NCBI GenBank assembly: GCA_964424355.1
Contig: CAYRIO010000002.1
Span: 178,911-242,910 of the forward strand
DNA from: CAZEHS01 sp964424355
GTDB taxonomy: Bacteria > Bacillota > Clostridia > Peptostreptococcales > Acidaminobacteraceae
DNA: 64,000 nt
Reading direction: 5' to 3'
Below are positions 43,394 to 52,063 of this stretch, one piece after another. The position numbers were made by a program, and so were the translations under genes. The notes below the pieces were generated by a model. The model had not been told where the DNA came from, searched no databases, and saw only the letters and a program-made list of their open reading frames with translations. Within the stretch, counting starts at the first letter, position 1, and the number at the start of each line of letters is the position of its first letter.

Positions 43394-44080
43394 ATGAATA
43401 TACTGATTTGCGATGATGAAAAAGAAATCGTGGAAGCGATTGCGATCTATCTGAAAAACGAAGGCTATGCGGTATACAAAGCCTTCAATGGGGCAGAAGC
43501 GTTGGCCCTCCTGGAGCAGGAGACCATTCACCTGGTGATCATGGATATCATGATGCCGGTGATGGATGGATCGCAGGCAACGATGAAGATTCGGGAACGC
43601 AGCAATGTTCCGGTGATTATGCTGACCGCCAAAACAGAGGATACGGATACGATCCTGGGCCTTGCCATGGGAGCGGATGACTATATCGCCAAGCCGTTTA
43701 AACCCCTGGAATTGATTGCACGGGTGAAATCCCAGCTGCGGCGCTATACGACCTTGGGTGGCTGCGCCGCGGTATCGGATCAGCTCAGCACCGGCGGTCT
43801 GAGGATTGATGATGAACGAAAGGAAGTCAGTGTGGATGGAGAACCGGTGAGGATGACCCCGGTGGAATACAAAATTCTGAAGCTGCTGTGCGAAAATGCA
43901 GGGCGGGTGTTCTCCATTGATCAGATTTACGAGAAGGTGTGGAACGAGCCGGCATTCAATCCGGAAAACACCGTGGCGGTACATATCCGACGGATTCGTG
44001 AAAAGATTGAGATCAGTCCAAAGGAACCAAAATACTTGAAGGTGGTGTGGGGTGTTGGATACAAAGTGGAAAAATTATAG
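43394..44080 (+). CDS. OmpR/PhoB-family response regulator
   Basis: Encodes 228 residues. The receiver (1-115) has CDDEKE, the phospho-Asp in LVIMDIMMPVMDG, Thr in MLTAKTED and Lys in YIAKPFKPLEL. The C-terminal winged helix (about 130-228) has VRMTPVEYKILKLL and NTVAVHIRRIREKIE. It overlaps the kinase gene by 29 bases. Related pairs in Firmicutes respond to cell-wall or antibiotic stress, but the signal cannot be read here. Confidence 0.95.
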   Translation: MNILICDDEKEIVEAIAIYLKNEGYAVYKAFNGAEALALLEQETIHLVIMDIMMPVMDGSQATMKIRERSNVPVIMLTAKTEDTDTILGLAMGADDYIAKPFKPLELIARVKSQLRRYTTLGGCAAVSDQLSTGGLRIDDERKEVSVDGEPVRMTPVEYKILKLLCENAGRVFSIDQIYEKVWNEPAFNPENTVAVHIRRIREKIEISPKEPKYLKVVWGVGYKVEKL

Positions 44081-46256
44081 ATATTCAGGGTGGCTGAAAG
44101 CTGCAGCGGTTGTTCTATGCCTGGCGGGACTCTTTACGGTAGCCTATGGCTGTCTGAAGGCTCCCTATTTTGTAGAGGTCATGGAAAGCAAGGACTATCA
44201 GGACAGCCGTATCAGTGCTCGGCCTTTGGAAGAGCTGTATCAGGACGTTTATCGTGCCGCCTTCGATTATCAAAGCACGGAAAAGATAAAGGCAGGTGAG
44301 GGGCTTTATAAGGAACGGCTCATGGGAGAGACCAACATGTTTTCCGATGAGCGCCGGCAAAAGATTGGAGAGGTCACTGAGCAATATGATGAATGGATTG
44401 AAAATGCGCGAAGCACCGAAAATGGCGCGGAGGTCAGCCGTCTTCAACAGGAACTGGATGCGCGGATGGCCCAGATCAATGCGGGTTATGATGAAAGCGT
44501 GGGGGATGTGAAGAACCGGCTGATTGAGGAGCGTCTGCAGGAATATGCAGTCCTTCTCAAAAAGCTGGAAAGGACAGAGGGCCTCTATTACAGTGTCTTT
44601 TTTTCAGACGGCAGGCTTCAAAGCAATCTGCAAGGTCTGGCGAGTGGCGAGCCCGCCTATCGAAAGCTTCCCGTCTACTATCGGATCAGTTCTGACGAGA
44701 CGGTGGGAACCAATGATCTGGCCAGCTACAGCCTGACCCCGGATGGCAGTGTCGTGTATGTGGGCATGTCGCAGGAACGGTTCGACAGTGAAAGAAAGGC
44801 CTATGAAGCAAATCGGGAAAAAGGGCGCATTGGGATTTATCAGGTGATTGTCGGGAAGCTGCTGTTCTTAACCGGGATGGTCTACCTGATATACGCAGCC
44901 GGTCGTCGTCCCGAGTCGGAGGGTGTGCATCTTATCTGGGCCGACCGGATCTATCTGGATGTGGAACTGGCCCTGGTCGTTCCGGCTATCGCCCTGCAAG
45001 TGGTTGGTGTCTATGCGCTGTGGGAGAACCTGTATCCTCATAACCCTGAGCTTTTCTATGTCCTGGCATCCATGCTGATCATCCTGGCGGCCCTGATGGG
45101 GATTGCAGCCGGAACCAGTGCTGTCAAGCGGCTAAAACGCAGGGAGTTCCTCCGCCATACCCTGGTGGGCAGCCTGTTTCTCTGGGCCTTCGGACACCCT
45201 AAGAAATTAGTTGATACCCTGCGGCAAGAACTGAAAAAGGGGCCGTTGGCACTTCGGACGGCGCTGCTGTTCGCGCTGTATGGAGGCGGCGTTGTCGTAT
45301 CGGTGGTGGTTACAGCAATTTTAGGATCCAATGCTGGATTTTTAGGCGTACTCATGGGCGGGGGGATATTTTTAAGCGTTAATCTTGTTGCCCTGGTTTT
45401 CACGCTGAAAAAAGTAGCGGTGATCAAAGAAATCACAGCGGGAACAGAGCGGATCCGTTCCGGTGAATTGGCCTACCGGATTGCCGGGACCGGCGAGCCT
45501 GAAACCGATGCCCTCATCGACAGCATCAATCAGATGGCCCAAGGATTGAAGGCATCTGTAGAAAACGAAGTCAAGGCCGAACGGCTGAAGGCGGAGCTGG
45601 TGACCAACGTGTCTCATGATCTGAAAACACCGCTCACATCGATCATCAATTATGTGGATCTGCTGAAAACAGAGGGCATCTGCTCCGAAAACGCCCCCAG
45701 GTATTTGGAGGTCTTGGATCAGAAATCCCAGCGCCTGAAGGCTCTGACAGAGGACCTTTTCGAAGCGGCGAAGGCTTCCAGCGGCAACATGACCTTCGCT
45801 TTGGAAAAACTGGACATCACGGACCTCATCGCCCAGGGGCTGGGAGAACTCTCTGACAAGATCCAGGAATCGGGTCTGGATTTCAAGGTCACTGCGCCGG
45901 AAGAGAAGGTGTATGCCCTCGGGGATGGCAAGCTCCTGTGGCGTGTCATGGAGAATCTGCTCTCCAACGTGTTCAAATACGCCCAACCGGGCTCCCGGGT
46001 CTATATCGATACCAGCTGCCAGAACGGACAGGTGCTGGTCACCTTGAAGAATGTATCCGCCTTCGAACTGAACATCCATGCGGATGAGTTGATGGAGCGG
46101 TTCAAACGGGGGGATGAATCCCGCAGCAGTGAAGGCTCCGGGCTGGGGCTTTCCATTGCCAGGAGTCTCACGGAACTGCAGGGGGGAAGCTTCACCCTGG
46201 CCATCGATGGGGATTTGTTCAAGGTCACCGTGATAATGCCGGCGTATCTCAAGTAA
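44052..46256 (+). CDS. Large membrane sensor histidine kinase
   Basis: A 734-residue kinase. One N-terminal membrane helix is followed by an extracytoplasmic domain of about 240 residues with coiled-coil character (EVSRLQQELDARMAQ). A group of about five membrane helices (about 270-455) precedes a HAMP-like linker (ITAGTERIRSGELAYRI), the HisKA site NVSHDLKTPLTSIINY, and a HATPase domain ending GSGLGLSIARSLTEL. Multi-helix sensor sections of this kind occur in clostridial VanS-like kinases. The ligand is unknown. Confidence 0.93.
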   Translation: MLDTKWKNYRYSGWLKAAAVVLCLAGLFTVAYGCLKAPYFVEVMESKDYQDSRISARPLEELYQDVYRAAFDYQSTEKIKAGEGLYKERLMGETNMFSDERRQKIGEVTEQYDEWIENARSTENGAEVSRLQQELDARMAQINAGYDESVGDVKNRLIEERLQEYAVLLKKLERTEGLYYSVFFSDGRLQSNLQGLASGEPAYRKLPVYYRISSDETVGTNDLASYSLTPDGSVVYVGMSQERFDSERKAYEANREKGRIGIYQVIVGKLLFLTGMVYLIYAAGRRPESEGVHLIWADRIYLDVELALVVPAIALQVVGVYALWENLYPHNPELFYVLASMLIILAALMGIAAGTSAVKRLKRREFLRHTLVGSLFLWAFGHPKKLVDTLRQELKKGPLALRTALLFALYGGGVVVSVVVTAILGSNAGFLGVLMGGGIFLSVNLVALVFTLKKVAVIKEITAGTERIRSGELAYRIAGTGEPETDALIDSINQMAQGLKASVENEVKAERLKAELVTNVSHDLKTPLTSIINYVDLLKTEGICSENAPRYLEVLDQKSQRLKALTEDLFEAAKASSGNMTFALEKLDITDLIAQGLGELSDKIQESGLDFKVTAPEEKVYALGDGKLLWRVMENLLSNVFKYAQPGSRVYIDTSCQNGQVLVTLKNVSAFELNIHADELMERFKRGDESRSSEGSGLGLSIARSLTELQGGSFTLAIDGDLFKVTVIMPAYLK

Positions 46257-46267
46257 ACAGAGATGAG

Positions 46268-46293
46268 CAAAGACACCCCTTCGGGTGTCTTTG
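46268..46293. terminator. Bidirectional terminator between the histidine kinase and rqcH
   Basis: CAAAGACACCC, loop CTTC, GGGTGTCTTTG: a perfect stem between convergent genes, six bases before the rqcH stop. Confidence 0.75.
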
Positions 46294-46298
46294 GCGTT

Positions 46299-48065
46299 TC
46301 AGGAGGACAGATGCTCCTTGATTTCATTTTCTATCGGGGTCACATACAGGGTTTTCTGATGGTCGTAAATCACCATGCCAGGCCGTGCGCCGGCGGGTTT
46401 TCGAACGTGGCGCACCAGGGTATAATCCACGGCGACATTCTCCCCCTGCCGGCCCTTTGAATGCCAGGCGGCGATACGGGCAGCCAGATCCAGTGTGGTT
46501 TCCGGCACGTCCTGCCCCTGTGTGCGAATGATCACATGGGACCCGGGGATTTCCTTCGTATGGAACCACCAATCGCTGTTGGAGGCGGTTTTCAGGGTCA
46601 GGCGGTCGTTTTCGAGATTGTTGCGGCCCACCAGGATCTCAAAGCCCTCAGCGCTTTTGAACAGCAGGGGCTTGAAGGAATCCTTCGTCTTCTTGCCCCC
46701 CTTGCCTTTCTTGGGCGCTTTCAGATACCCCTGGGCTGCCAGCTCCATCTGGATCTGCTCGATGTCGGAGGGCTCCCGGCTGGTATCGATGGCCGTCATG
46801 ACGGATTCCAAATAGGCCAGCTCCGACTGGGTTTCCTGCATCTGGCGCTGGACTTCCGTCTGGGCGGTTTTCAGCTTGTTGTATTTGCGGTAGAACCGCT
46901 GGGCGTTTTCGGAGGGCGTCAGGCGCACATCCAGGGGGATGGTCCGTTCAGGCTGATCCGGCTGGAAAAAATCCAGCACCGTCACCTCGTTCATGCCCTT
47001 GGACACCTGGTAGATGTTGCCGGTCAGCAGATCGCCCAGAATTCTGGATTCATCCGCATTCTCAGCGAAATAGAGATCCTCCAGGAGGTTCTGCATTTTC
47101 TTTTCCAGTCGGGCGATCCGGGTTCCCAGGAGCTTGCGCAGGCTCATGGATTTGCCCTTTACCCGGGCCTCCCGGGATTTTTCCCCATAGAAGGTTTCCA
47201 GAAGCTGGCTGATGGAATCGTAGGGTTCCGCGGTCATTCCGGCGGAGAGGAGATGGGTCATGGGCAAAGCGCTGAATGCCTCCGGACTGCCCTTTTCATT
47301 ACGGATCAGGGTCGGTTCGTACCGATGTTCCACCAGGATGGTGTGGAATTTTTCAAGGGTGGCGCCCAGGCCGTCCAAGAGCCCTGGTGTCCACTGTTCC
47401 CGGGGCTCATCTGCCAGCCCGCCCCGGAAAAGCAGTTCCCGGCACATCAGGGGGCTCAAGCCTTCAAAGGCCTCCAGCAGGGCGCTGGAAAGGTTCTTTC
47501 CCCGGGTTTCCTGCAGCCGTGCCAGGATTTCAGCCGGCGCCAGGTCCAGAAAATTCACCTTGGTTGTAGGCAGGGCTTCAAACAGCAGCCCTGGATGGAT
47601 CTGCCGTACCCGGCTCATGCTTTCGCTGATCCGGTGGATACAGTCGATGATGCGCCCCGTGGTCAGGTTGTAGAAGACCATGTTGGAGTGCTTTCCCATC
47701 AGCTCGATGTGGAGCCGGTTGGCGGTGGGATAGCCCATTTCATCCCGGCATTCGATATCCAGGGTCAAAATCCTGTCCAGTCCCTGCTGGGAGATGCCAA
47801 GGACACGGCCGCCGGACAGATGCTTGCGCAGCAACATGCAAAGCAGGGGAGCGGTGGTGGGGTTTTCACGCTTTTCCTGGGTCAGGCTCACCCGGGGACA
47901 GGCGGAATTCACACTGATCATCAGGCGGTAGGCCTCTCTGTTCCTGTGAATCTGGAAAATCAGTTCATCCTGTTCCGGTTGCGTGATCTTATCGATGCGT
48001 CCCTGCAACAGGGTCGTATTCAATTCGTGGGTCAAAGCGCGGAGAACGATGCCGTCTAATGCCAT
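46299..48065 (-). CDS. rqcH: RqcH / NFACT ribosome-quality-control protein
   Basis: Encodes 588 residues from the ATG at 48065, which follows TTTGGAGG. NFACT-N begins MALDGIVLRALTHEL; coiled coils occupy about 300-430; the NFACT-R domain near the end has LVGRNNLENDRLTLK and NSDWWFHTKEIPGSHV, with LVRHVRKPAGARPGMV at the end. RqcH binds stalled 50S subunits and adds alanine tails that mark incomplete proteins for decay. Older annotations call it fibronectin-binding protein. It is divergent from dapF. Confidence 0.95.
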   Translation of the reverse strand: MALDGIVLRALTHELNTTLLQGRIDKITQPEQDELIFQIHRNREAYRLMISVNSACPRVSLTQEKRENPTTAPLLCMLLRKHLSGGRVLGISQQGLDRILTLDIECRDEMGYPTANRLHIELMGKHSNMVFYNLTTGRIIDCIHRISESMSRVRQIHPGLLFEALPTTKVNFLDLAPAEILARLQETRGKNLSSALLEAFEGLSPLMCRELLFRGGLADEPREQWTPGLLDGLGATLEKFHTILVEHRYEPTLIRNEKGSPEAFSALPMTHLLSAGMTAEPYDSISQLLETFYGEKSREARVKGKSMSLRKLLGTRIARLEKKMQNLLEDLYFAENADESRILGDLLTGNIYQVSKGMNEVTVLDFFQPDQPERTIPLDVRLTPSENAQRFYRKYNKLKTAQTEVQRQMQETQSELAYLESVMTAIDTSREPSDIEQIQMELAAQGYLKAPKKGKGGKKTKDSFKPLLFKSAEGFEILVGRNNLENDRLTLKTASNSDWWFHTKEIPGSHVIIRTQGQDVPETTLDLAARIAAWHSKGRQGENVAVDYTLVRHVRKPAGARPGMVIYDHQKTLYVTPIENEIKEHLSS

Positions 48066-48155
48066 TCGGAACCTCCAAAGAGTCTTTTCTTCTGCATGAT
48101 CGTGACATTCTATGATATCATAATAACAAAAGAGCCTCAAACAGGGAGTGATCGG

Positions 48156-48983
48156 GTGCGATTCACTAAAATGCACGGAGCGGGCAATGACTTCGTTCTA
48201 TTAAAAGCGGAAGATATTCAGGGTCAAGATCCTGCGGTGCTGGCTAAGGCCATGTGCCATCGCCACTTTGGCATCGGTGCCGACGGGTTGATGGTGGTTT
48301 TTCCCTCCGATTCGGCGGATGTCCGGATGGAGTACTATAACAGCGACGGCTCTCTGGCGGCCATGTGCGGCAACGGGATCCGCTGTTTTTCAAAATTTGC
48401 CCACGATATCGGCATAGTCACGAAGACGGAGTTCACAGTAGAAACCCGGGCCGGAATCAAGGCGGTTCGAATCATCGGGCACGGATCGGACGTAAGGGTG
48501 CGTGTTTCCATGGGCGCCCCGGAACTCCTGGCCTGTGAAGTGCCTGCTAAGGTAGATGCTCCCAGAGTATGGGCCTATCCCGTGGATGCGGCAGGTGTCT
48601 CCTACCCGATCTATTCCGTGCGCATGGGGGTTCCCCACACCGTTGTGCTGGTGGATGCCATCAGTGCCGAGCTGACGGAATCCGTCGGGCCGGTACTTGA
48701 AAAAAATCGGATTTTTCCTGAACGGACCAATGTCAATTTCGTACAGGTTATTTCAAAAGAACAGATGAAGGTGGATACCTGGGAGCGGGGCGCAGGACAT
48801 ACCCTGGCCTGCGGCACCGGTGTCTGTGCCAGTGTATGGATCGCCCATGAGCTGGGGCTGACAGACAGGACGGTCCGGGTTCAGACCCCGGGCGGCGAAC
48901 TGACCATCCTTCTGGATGCAAATGAAGTGATTATGGAAGGCGGCGCTGTGAAAATCTGCAGCGGCGAATATTTTGAAGAATAA
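48156..48983 (+). CDS. dapF: Diaminopimelate epimerase
   Basis: Encodes 275 residues from the GTG at 48156, which follows GGGAGTG; a longer in-frame reading lacks a ribosome site. FTKMHGAGNDFVLL is the family start, and the two catalytic Cys are in AAMCGNGIRC and ACGTGVCAS. It converts LL- to meso-diaminopimelate for lysine and peptidoglycan synthesis. It is followed after 17 bases by the yicC gene. Confidence 0.96.
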   Translation: MRFTKMHGAGNDFVLLKAEDIQGQDPAVLAKAMCHRHFGIGADGLMVVFPSDSADVRMEYYNSDGSLAAMCGNGIRCFSKFAHDIGIVTKTEFTVETRAGIKAVRIIGHGSDVRVRVSMGAPELLACEVPAKVDAPRVWAYPVDAAGVSYPIYSVRMGVPHTVVLVDAISAELTESVGPVLEKNRIFPERTNVNFVQVISKEQMKVDTWERGAGHTLACGTGVCASVWIAHELGLTDRTVRVQTPGGELTILLDANEVIMEGGAVKICSGEYFEE

Positions 48984-49000
48984 ATCTGACGGAGGCACCT

Positions 49001-49882
49001 ATGGTATACAGCATGACAGGCTTCGGCCGCGGTGAAGCGACACGGGAGCAGTTCAAATTCGTTGTGGAGATCAAGACAGTCAATCATCGGTACCTGGACA
49101 TCCTGATTCGTATGCCGAAAAAGCTCAATCAGTTCGAGGACAGGCTGAAGGCCATCATCAAGGGCAAAATCTCCCGGGGACGGGTTGAAATCTATATTAC
49201 ATCCGAGGAAAGTGTGGCGGATGATTTCGTCATCACCCCGAATTTCGTGGTGCTGGACCAATATCAAAAGGCCATGGACGCCATTAAAGACCGCTACGGC
49301 ATCACGGATTCCGTGAGTCTGTCCATGCTGGCCCGGCACCCGGAGGCGCTGAAGACCGAATCGAAGGAATCCGATGAAGAGACCATCTGGGAGACGCTTT
49401 CCGAAGCCTCCGGGAAAGCCCTGGAAGCCCTGATGGATATGCGCCGCCGGGAAGGGGCCAGTCTTCGGTCCGACATCGTGGACCGTGTGGCGGTGGTGCG
49501 CAAGACCGCCCTCGAGATCGACAGCTTCTCACCGCAGATCCTGGCCGCTTACCGCCAGAAGATGTCGGACCGGATCCGGGAGATCCTGGCGGATACCGTT
49601 GAGCTGGATGAGGGGAGAATCCTTCACGAGGTTGCCATCTATGCGGATAAAAGCAACGTAGCCGAAGAAATCGTTCGCCTGAACTGCCATCTGGACCAGG
49701 TGGGCCGCATTCTTGATGATCCGGCACCTGCTGGCCGCAAGCTTGATTTCCTGGTCCAGGAGATGAACCGCGAGATAAACACCATCGGATCAAAATCCCC
49801 AGACCTGACCATTGCAAATCACGTGATTGAAGTGAAAAGCGAAATCGAGAAGATCCGTGAACAGATCCAAAACATCGAATAA
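49001..49882 (+). CDS. yicC: YicC/YloC-family endoribonuclease
   Basis: A 293-residue protein starting MVYSMTGFGRGEA, the family hallmark. The N-terminal YicC domain includes EIKTVNHRYLDI, and the C-terminal DUF1732 part ends EMNREINTIGSKS with NHVIEVKSEIEKIREQI. YicC/YloC proteins are RNases linked to RNA turnover. In Firmicutes the gene normally sits before remA and gmk; here gmk follows directly. Confidence 0.95.
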   Translation: MVYSMTGFGRGEATREQFKFVVEIKTVNHRYLDILIRMPKKLNQFEDRLKAIIKGKISRGRVEIYITSEESVADDFVITPNFVVLDQYQKAMDAIKDRYGITDSVSLSMLARHPEALKTESKESDEETIWETLSEASGKALEALMDMRRREGASLRSDIVDRVAVVRKTALEIDSFSPQILAAYRQKMSDRIREILADTVELDEGRILHEVAIYADKSNVAEEIVRLNCHLDQVGRILDDPAPAGRKLDFLVQEMNREINTIGSKSPDLTIANHVIEVKSEIEKIREQIQNIE

Positions 49883-49891
49883 GGTTAAAGC

Positions 49892-49920
49892 TTTACATCC
49901 AACCGCGCTCACACTATAAT
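49892..49920 (+). promoter_or_regulatory. Promoter upstream of gmk
   Basis: TTTACA, 17 bases, TATAAT, ending 35 bases before the gmk start codon. Good match for the main sigma factor. Confidence 0.75.
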
Positions 49921-49955
49921 GGTAGTCAGTCCATTTGTACAGAAGGAGAATAACA

Positions 49956-50582
49956 ATGCAGGCCAGGGGTCTTCTGATTGTGGTGTCCGGCCCTTCCGGG
50001 GCAGGCAAAGGCACCATTTGTAAAGAACTTCTCAGGAATGATGGGAATGTGGGCATCAGTGTATCGGTGACCACACGGCAACCCCGCGCAGGGGAAGTTC
50101 ACGGCGTGAATTATTTTTTCAAGACCCGTGAGGAATTCCAGAGAATGATCGAACAGGATGAGCTGCTGGAATACGCAGAGGTTTACGGAAACTATTATGG
50201 AACCCCCAAACAGTTTGTTGTGGATCAGATTCGAAGCGGTCAGGACATTCTGTTGGAAATTGATATTCAGGGGGCCATGCAGATCCGCAACAAATATAGG
50301 GAAGGCATCTTTGTCTTCATCGTCCCGCCCAGCATGGCGGAACTGAAAAACAGGATCATCAAGCGCGGCAGTGAAACGGCGGATACGCTGGAAACCCGTT
50401 TTTCAAGCGCGTTTGAAGAGATTGAGTTCATTACGAAATACGATTATTTCATTATCAACGATACGGTCGATGCGGCTGTTGAACAGTTGCACAGCATCGT
50501 TCAGGCGGAAAAATGCCGGGTCATCGATGGCAGTATCGAGGAATTGATCCAAGAATTCAAGGAGGGACTCTACCATGCTTAA
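49956..50582 (+). CDS. gmk: Guanylate kinase
   Basis: Encodes 208 residues from the ATG at 49956, which follows AAGGAG. The P-loop is VVSGPSGAGKGTI, and VTTRQPRAGEVHGVNYFF binds GMP. It phosphorylates GMP to GDP and overlaps rpoZ by eight bases. The gap before it, 73 bases after yicC, contains a promoter but no remA. Confidence 0.97.
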   Translation: MQARGLLIVVSGPSGAGKGTICKELLRNDGNVGISVSVTTRQPRAGEVHGVNYFFKTREEFQRMIEQDELLEYAEVYGNYYGTPKQFVVDQIRSGQDILLEIDIQGAMQIRNKYREGIFVFIVPPSMAELKNRIIKRGSETADTLETRFSSAFEEIEFITKYDYFIINDTVDAAVEQLHSIVQAEKCRVIDGSIEELIQEFKEGLYHA

Positions 50583-50778
50583 ACCACCCATTAACGAACT
50601 GATAGCAAAAGCAGGAAGTCGGTACGGCCTGGTGATCATCGCATCCAAACGGGCGCGGCAGATCATTGAGGGCGCTGAGGTTCTGACAAAGAGCAAATCC
50701 ACAAAGCCGGTGTCACTGGCTACGGACGAGATCTACAAGGATCTGGTGAGAGTCGTTGATAAGGAAATCCTGAAGTAG
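50575..50778 (+). CDS. rpoZ: RNA polymerase omega subunit
   Basis: A 67-residue protein. MLKPPINELIAKAGSRYGLV followed by ASKRARQI is the typical omega start, and PVSLATDEI is also conserved. Order gmk-rpoZ-coaBC-priA is standard in Firmicutes. Confidence 0.95.
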   Translation: MLKPPINELIAKAGSRYGLVIIASKRARQIIEGAEVLTKSKSTKPVSLATDEIYKDLVRVVDKEILK

Positions 50779-50787
50779 GAGGCCCTC

Positions 50788-51993
50788 ATGTTGAAGGATA
50801 AGAAAATCGTATTGGGCGTCACCGGGGGAATCGCGGCCTACAAGGCAGCAGATCTGGTGAGCCGTTTAAAAAAATCCGGAGCAGAAGTCTTTGTCATCAT
50901 GACGGACCATGCTTCGGAATTTGTCATGCCCCTGACTTTTCAAACCCTTTCCCAGAATCCGGTGGTAGCGGATATGTTCGCCGCGCCGGAGACTTGGGAT
51001 GTGGAGCATATCGCCCTGGCGAAGAAGGCGGATTTGTTTGTAATCGCCCCTGCCAGTGCCAATGTCATTGGGAAGATTGCCTGCGGGATTGCCGATGACA
51101 TGCTGACAACGACCGTCATGGCCACCCGGGCCCCGGTGCTGCTGGCCCCGGCGATGAATACCCAGATGTATATGAATCCCATTGTACAGCGGAACATCGA
51201 AACGCTGAAGGCTCTGGGGTATCACTTCGAAAATCCCGGTACAGGTCGGTTGGCCTGTGCCGATGTCGGCGTGGGAAAAATGGCGGAACCTCAGGACCTC
51301 ATCGAAAAAATCCGGCTGCTGCTAGCCGATCAAAAGGATCTGGCAGGGATTCGGGTCATGATAACAGCCGGTCCCACCCGGGAAGCCATTGATCCGGTGC
51401 GCTACATCACCAACCACAGCAGTGGGAAAATGGGGTATGCACTGGCAGAACAGGCTCTGCAGCGCGGCGCGGAGGTGACACTCATCAGCGGGAAAACCGC
51501 CTTGAAGCCGCCGGTCGGCGTCAAGCTGGTGCCAGTGACCACCGCGGCAGAAATGCACGAGGCGGTCATGACACACTACCAGGACTGCCAGGTGTTGATA
51601 AAGGCGGCGGCTGTGGCGGATTACCGGCCTAAAACCGTGGCAGAACGGAAAATGAAGAAAAAAGACGACGATCTGGTGATCGCTTTGGAGAAAACACAGG
51701 ACATCGCCCTTGCCCTGGGAAAAGTGAAAGGGAACCGGATTTTTGTGGGGTTTGCCGCTGAAACCAATGATCTCATAGAAAATGCCAAAGACAAGATCAC
51801 TAGGAAAAACTTCGATTTCATCGTGGCCAACAATGTCCTTCAGGCAGGTGCCGGTTTTGACGGGGACACCAACATCGTCACGCTGATTGATCCGGACGGC
51901 TCCCAGCAGAGTCTGGAGCTGATGACGAAACGGGAAGTTGCAGAAATCATCCTGAACAGGATAGCGGCTCTTTTGGCGGCCCGTGTTGGATGA
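50788..51993 (+). CDS. coaBC: Phosphopantothenoylcysteine decarboxylase/synthase
   Basis: A 401-residue fusion for two coenzyme A steps. The CoaC flavoprotein part (1-180) has VLGVTGGIAAYKAADL, the active-site motif PAMNTQMY and the region GRLACADVGVGKMAE. The CoaB part (185-400) has ITAGPTREAIDPVRYITN and KAAAVADYRP. AGGAGG precedes the ATG. Confidence 0.97.
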   Translation: MLKDKKIVLGVTGGIAAYKAADLVSRLKKSGAEVFVIMTDHASEFVMPLTFQTLSQNPVVADMFAAPETWDVEHIALAKKADLFVIAPASANVIGKIACGIADDMLTTTVMATRAPVLLAPAMNTQMYMNPIVQRNIETLKALGYHFENPGTGRLACADVGVGKMAEPQDLIEKIRLLLADQKDLAGIRVMITAGPTREAIDPVRYITNHSSGKMGYALAEQALQRGAEVTLISGKTALKPPVGVKLVPVTTAAEMHEAVMTHYQDCQVLIKAAAVADYRPKTVAERKMKKKDDDLVIALEKTQDIALALGKVKGNRIFVGFAAETNDLIENAKDKITRKNFDFIVANNVLQAGAGFDGDTNIVTLIDPDGSQQSLELMTKREVAEIILNRIAALLAARVG

Positions 51994-52063
51994 AGATGAT
52001 CGGCTAAGGGCTGTGGGGTTGTCATACCGCGGCCTTTCGTTATTTTAGACAGATGAGGTTGCT

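Noticed and set aside
46299..48065. Annotation as fibronectin-binding adhesin
   Set aside because: There is no signal peptide, and the motifs and gene context are those of the RqcH/NFACT ribosome-quality-control family.
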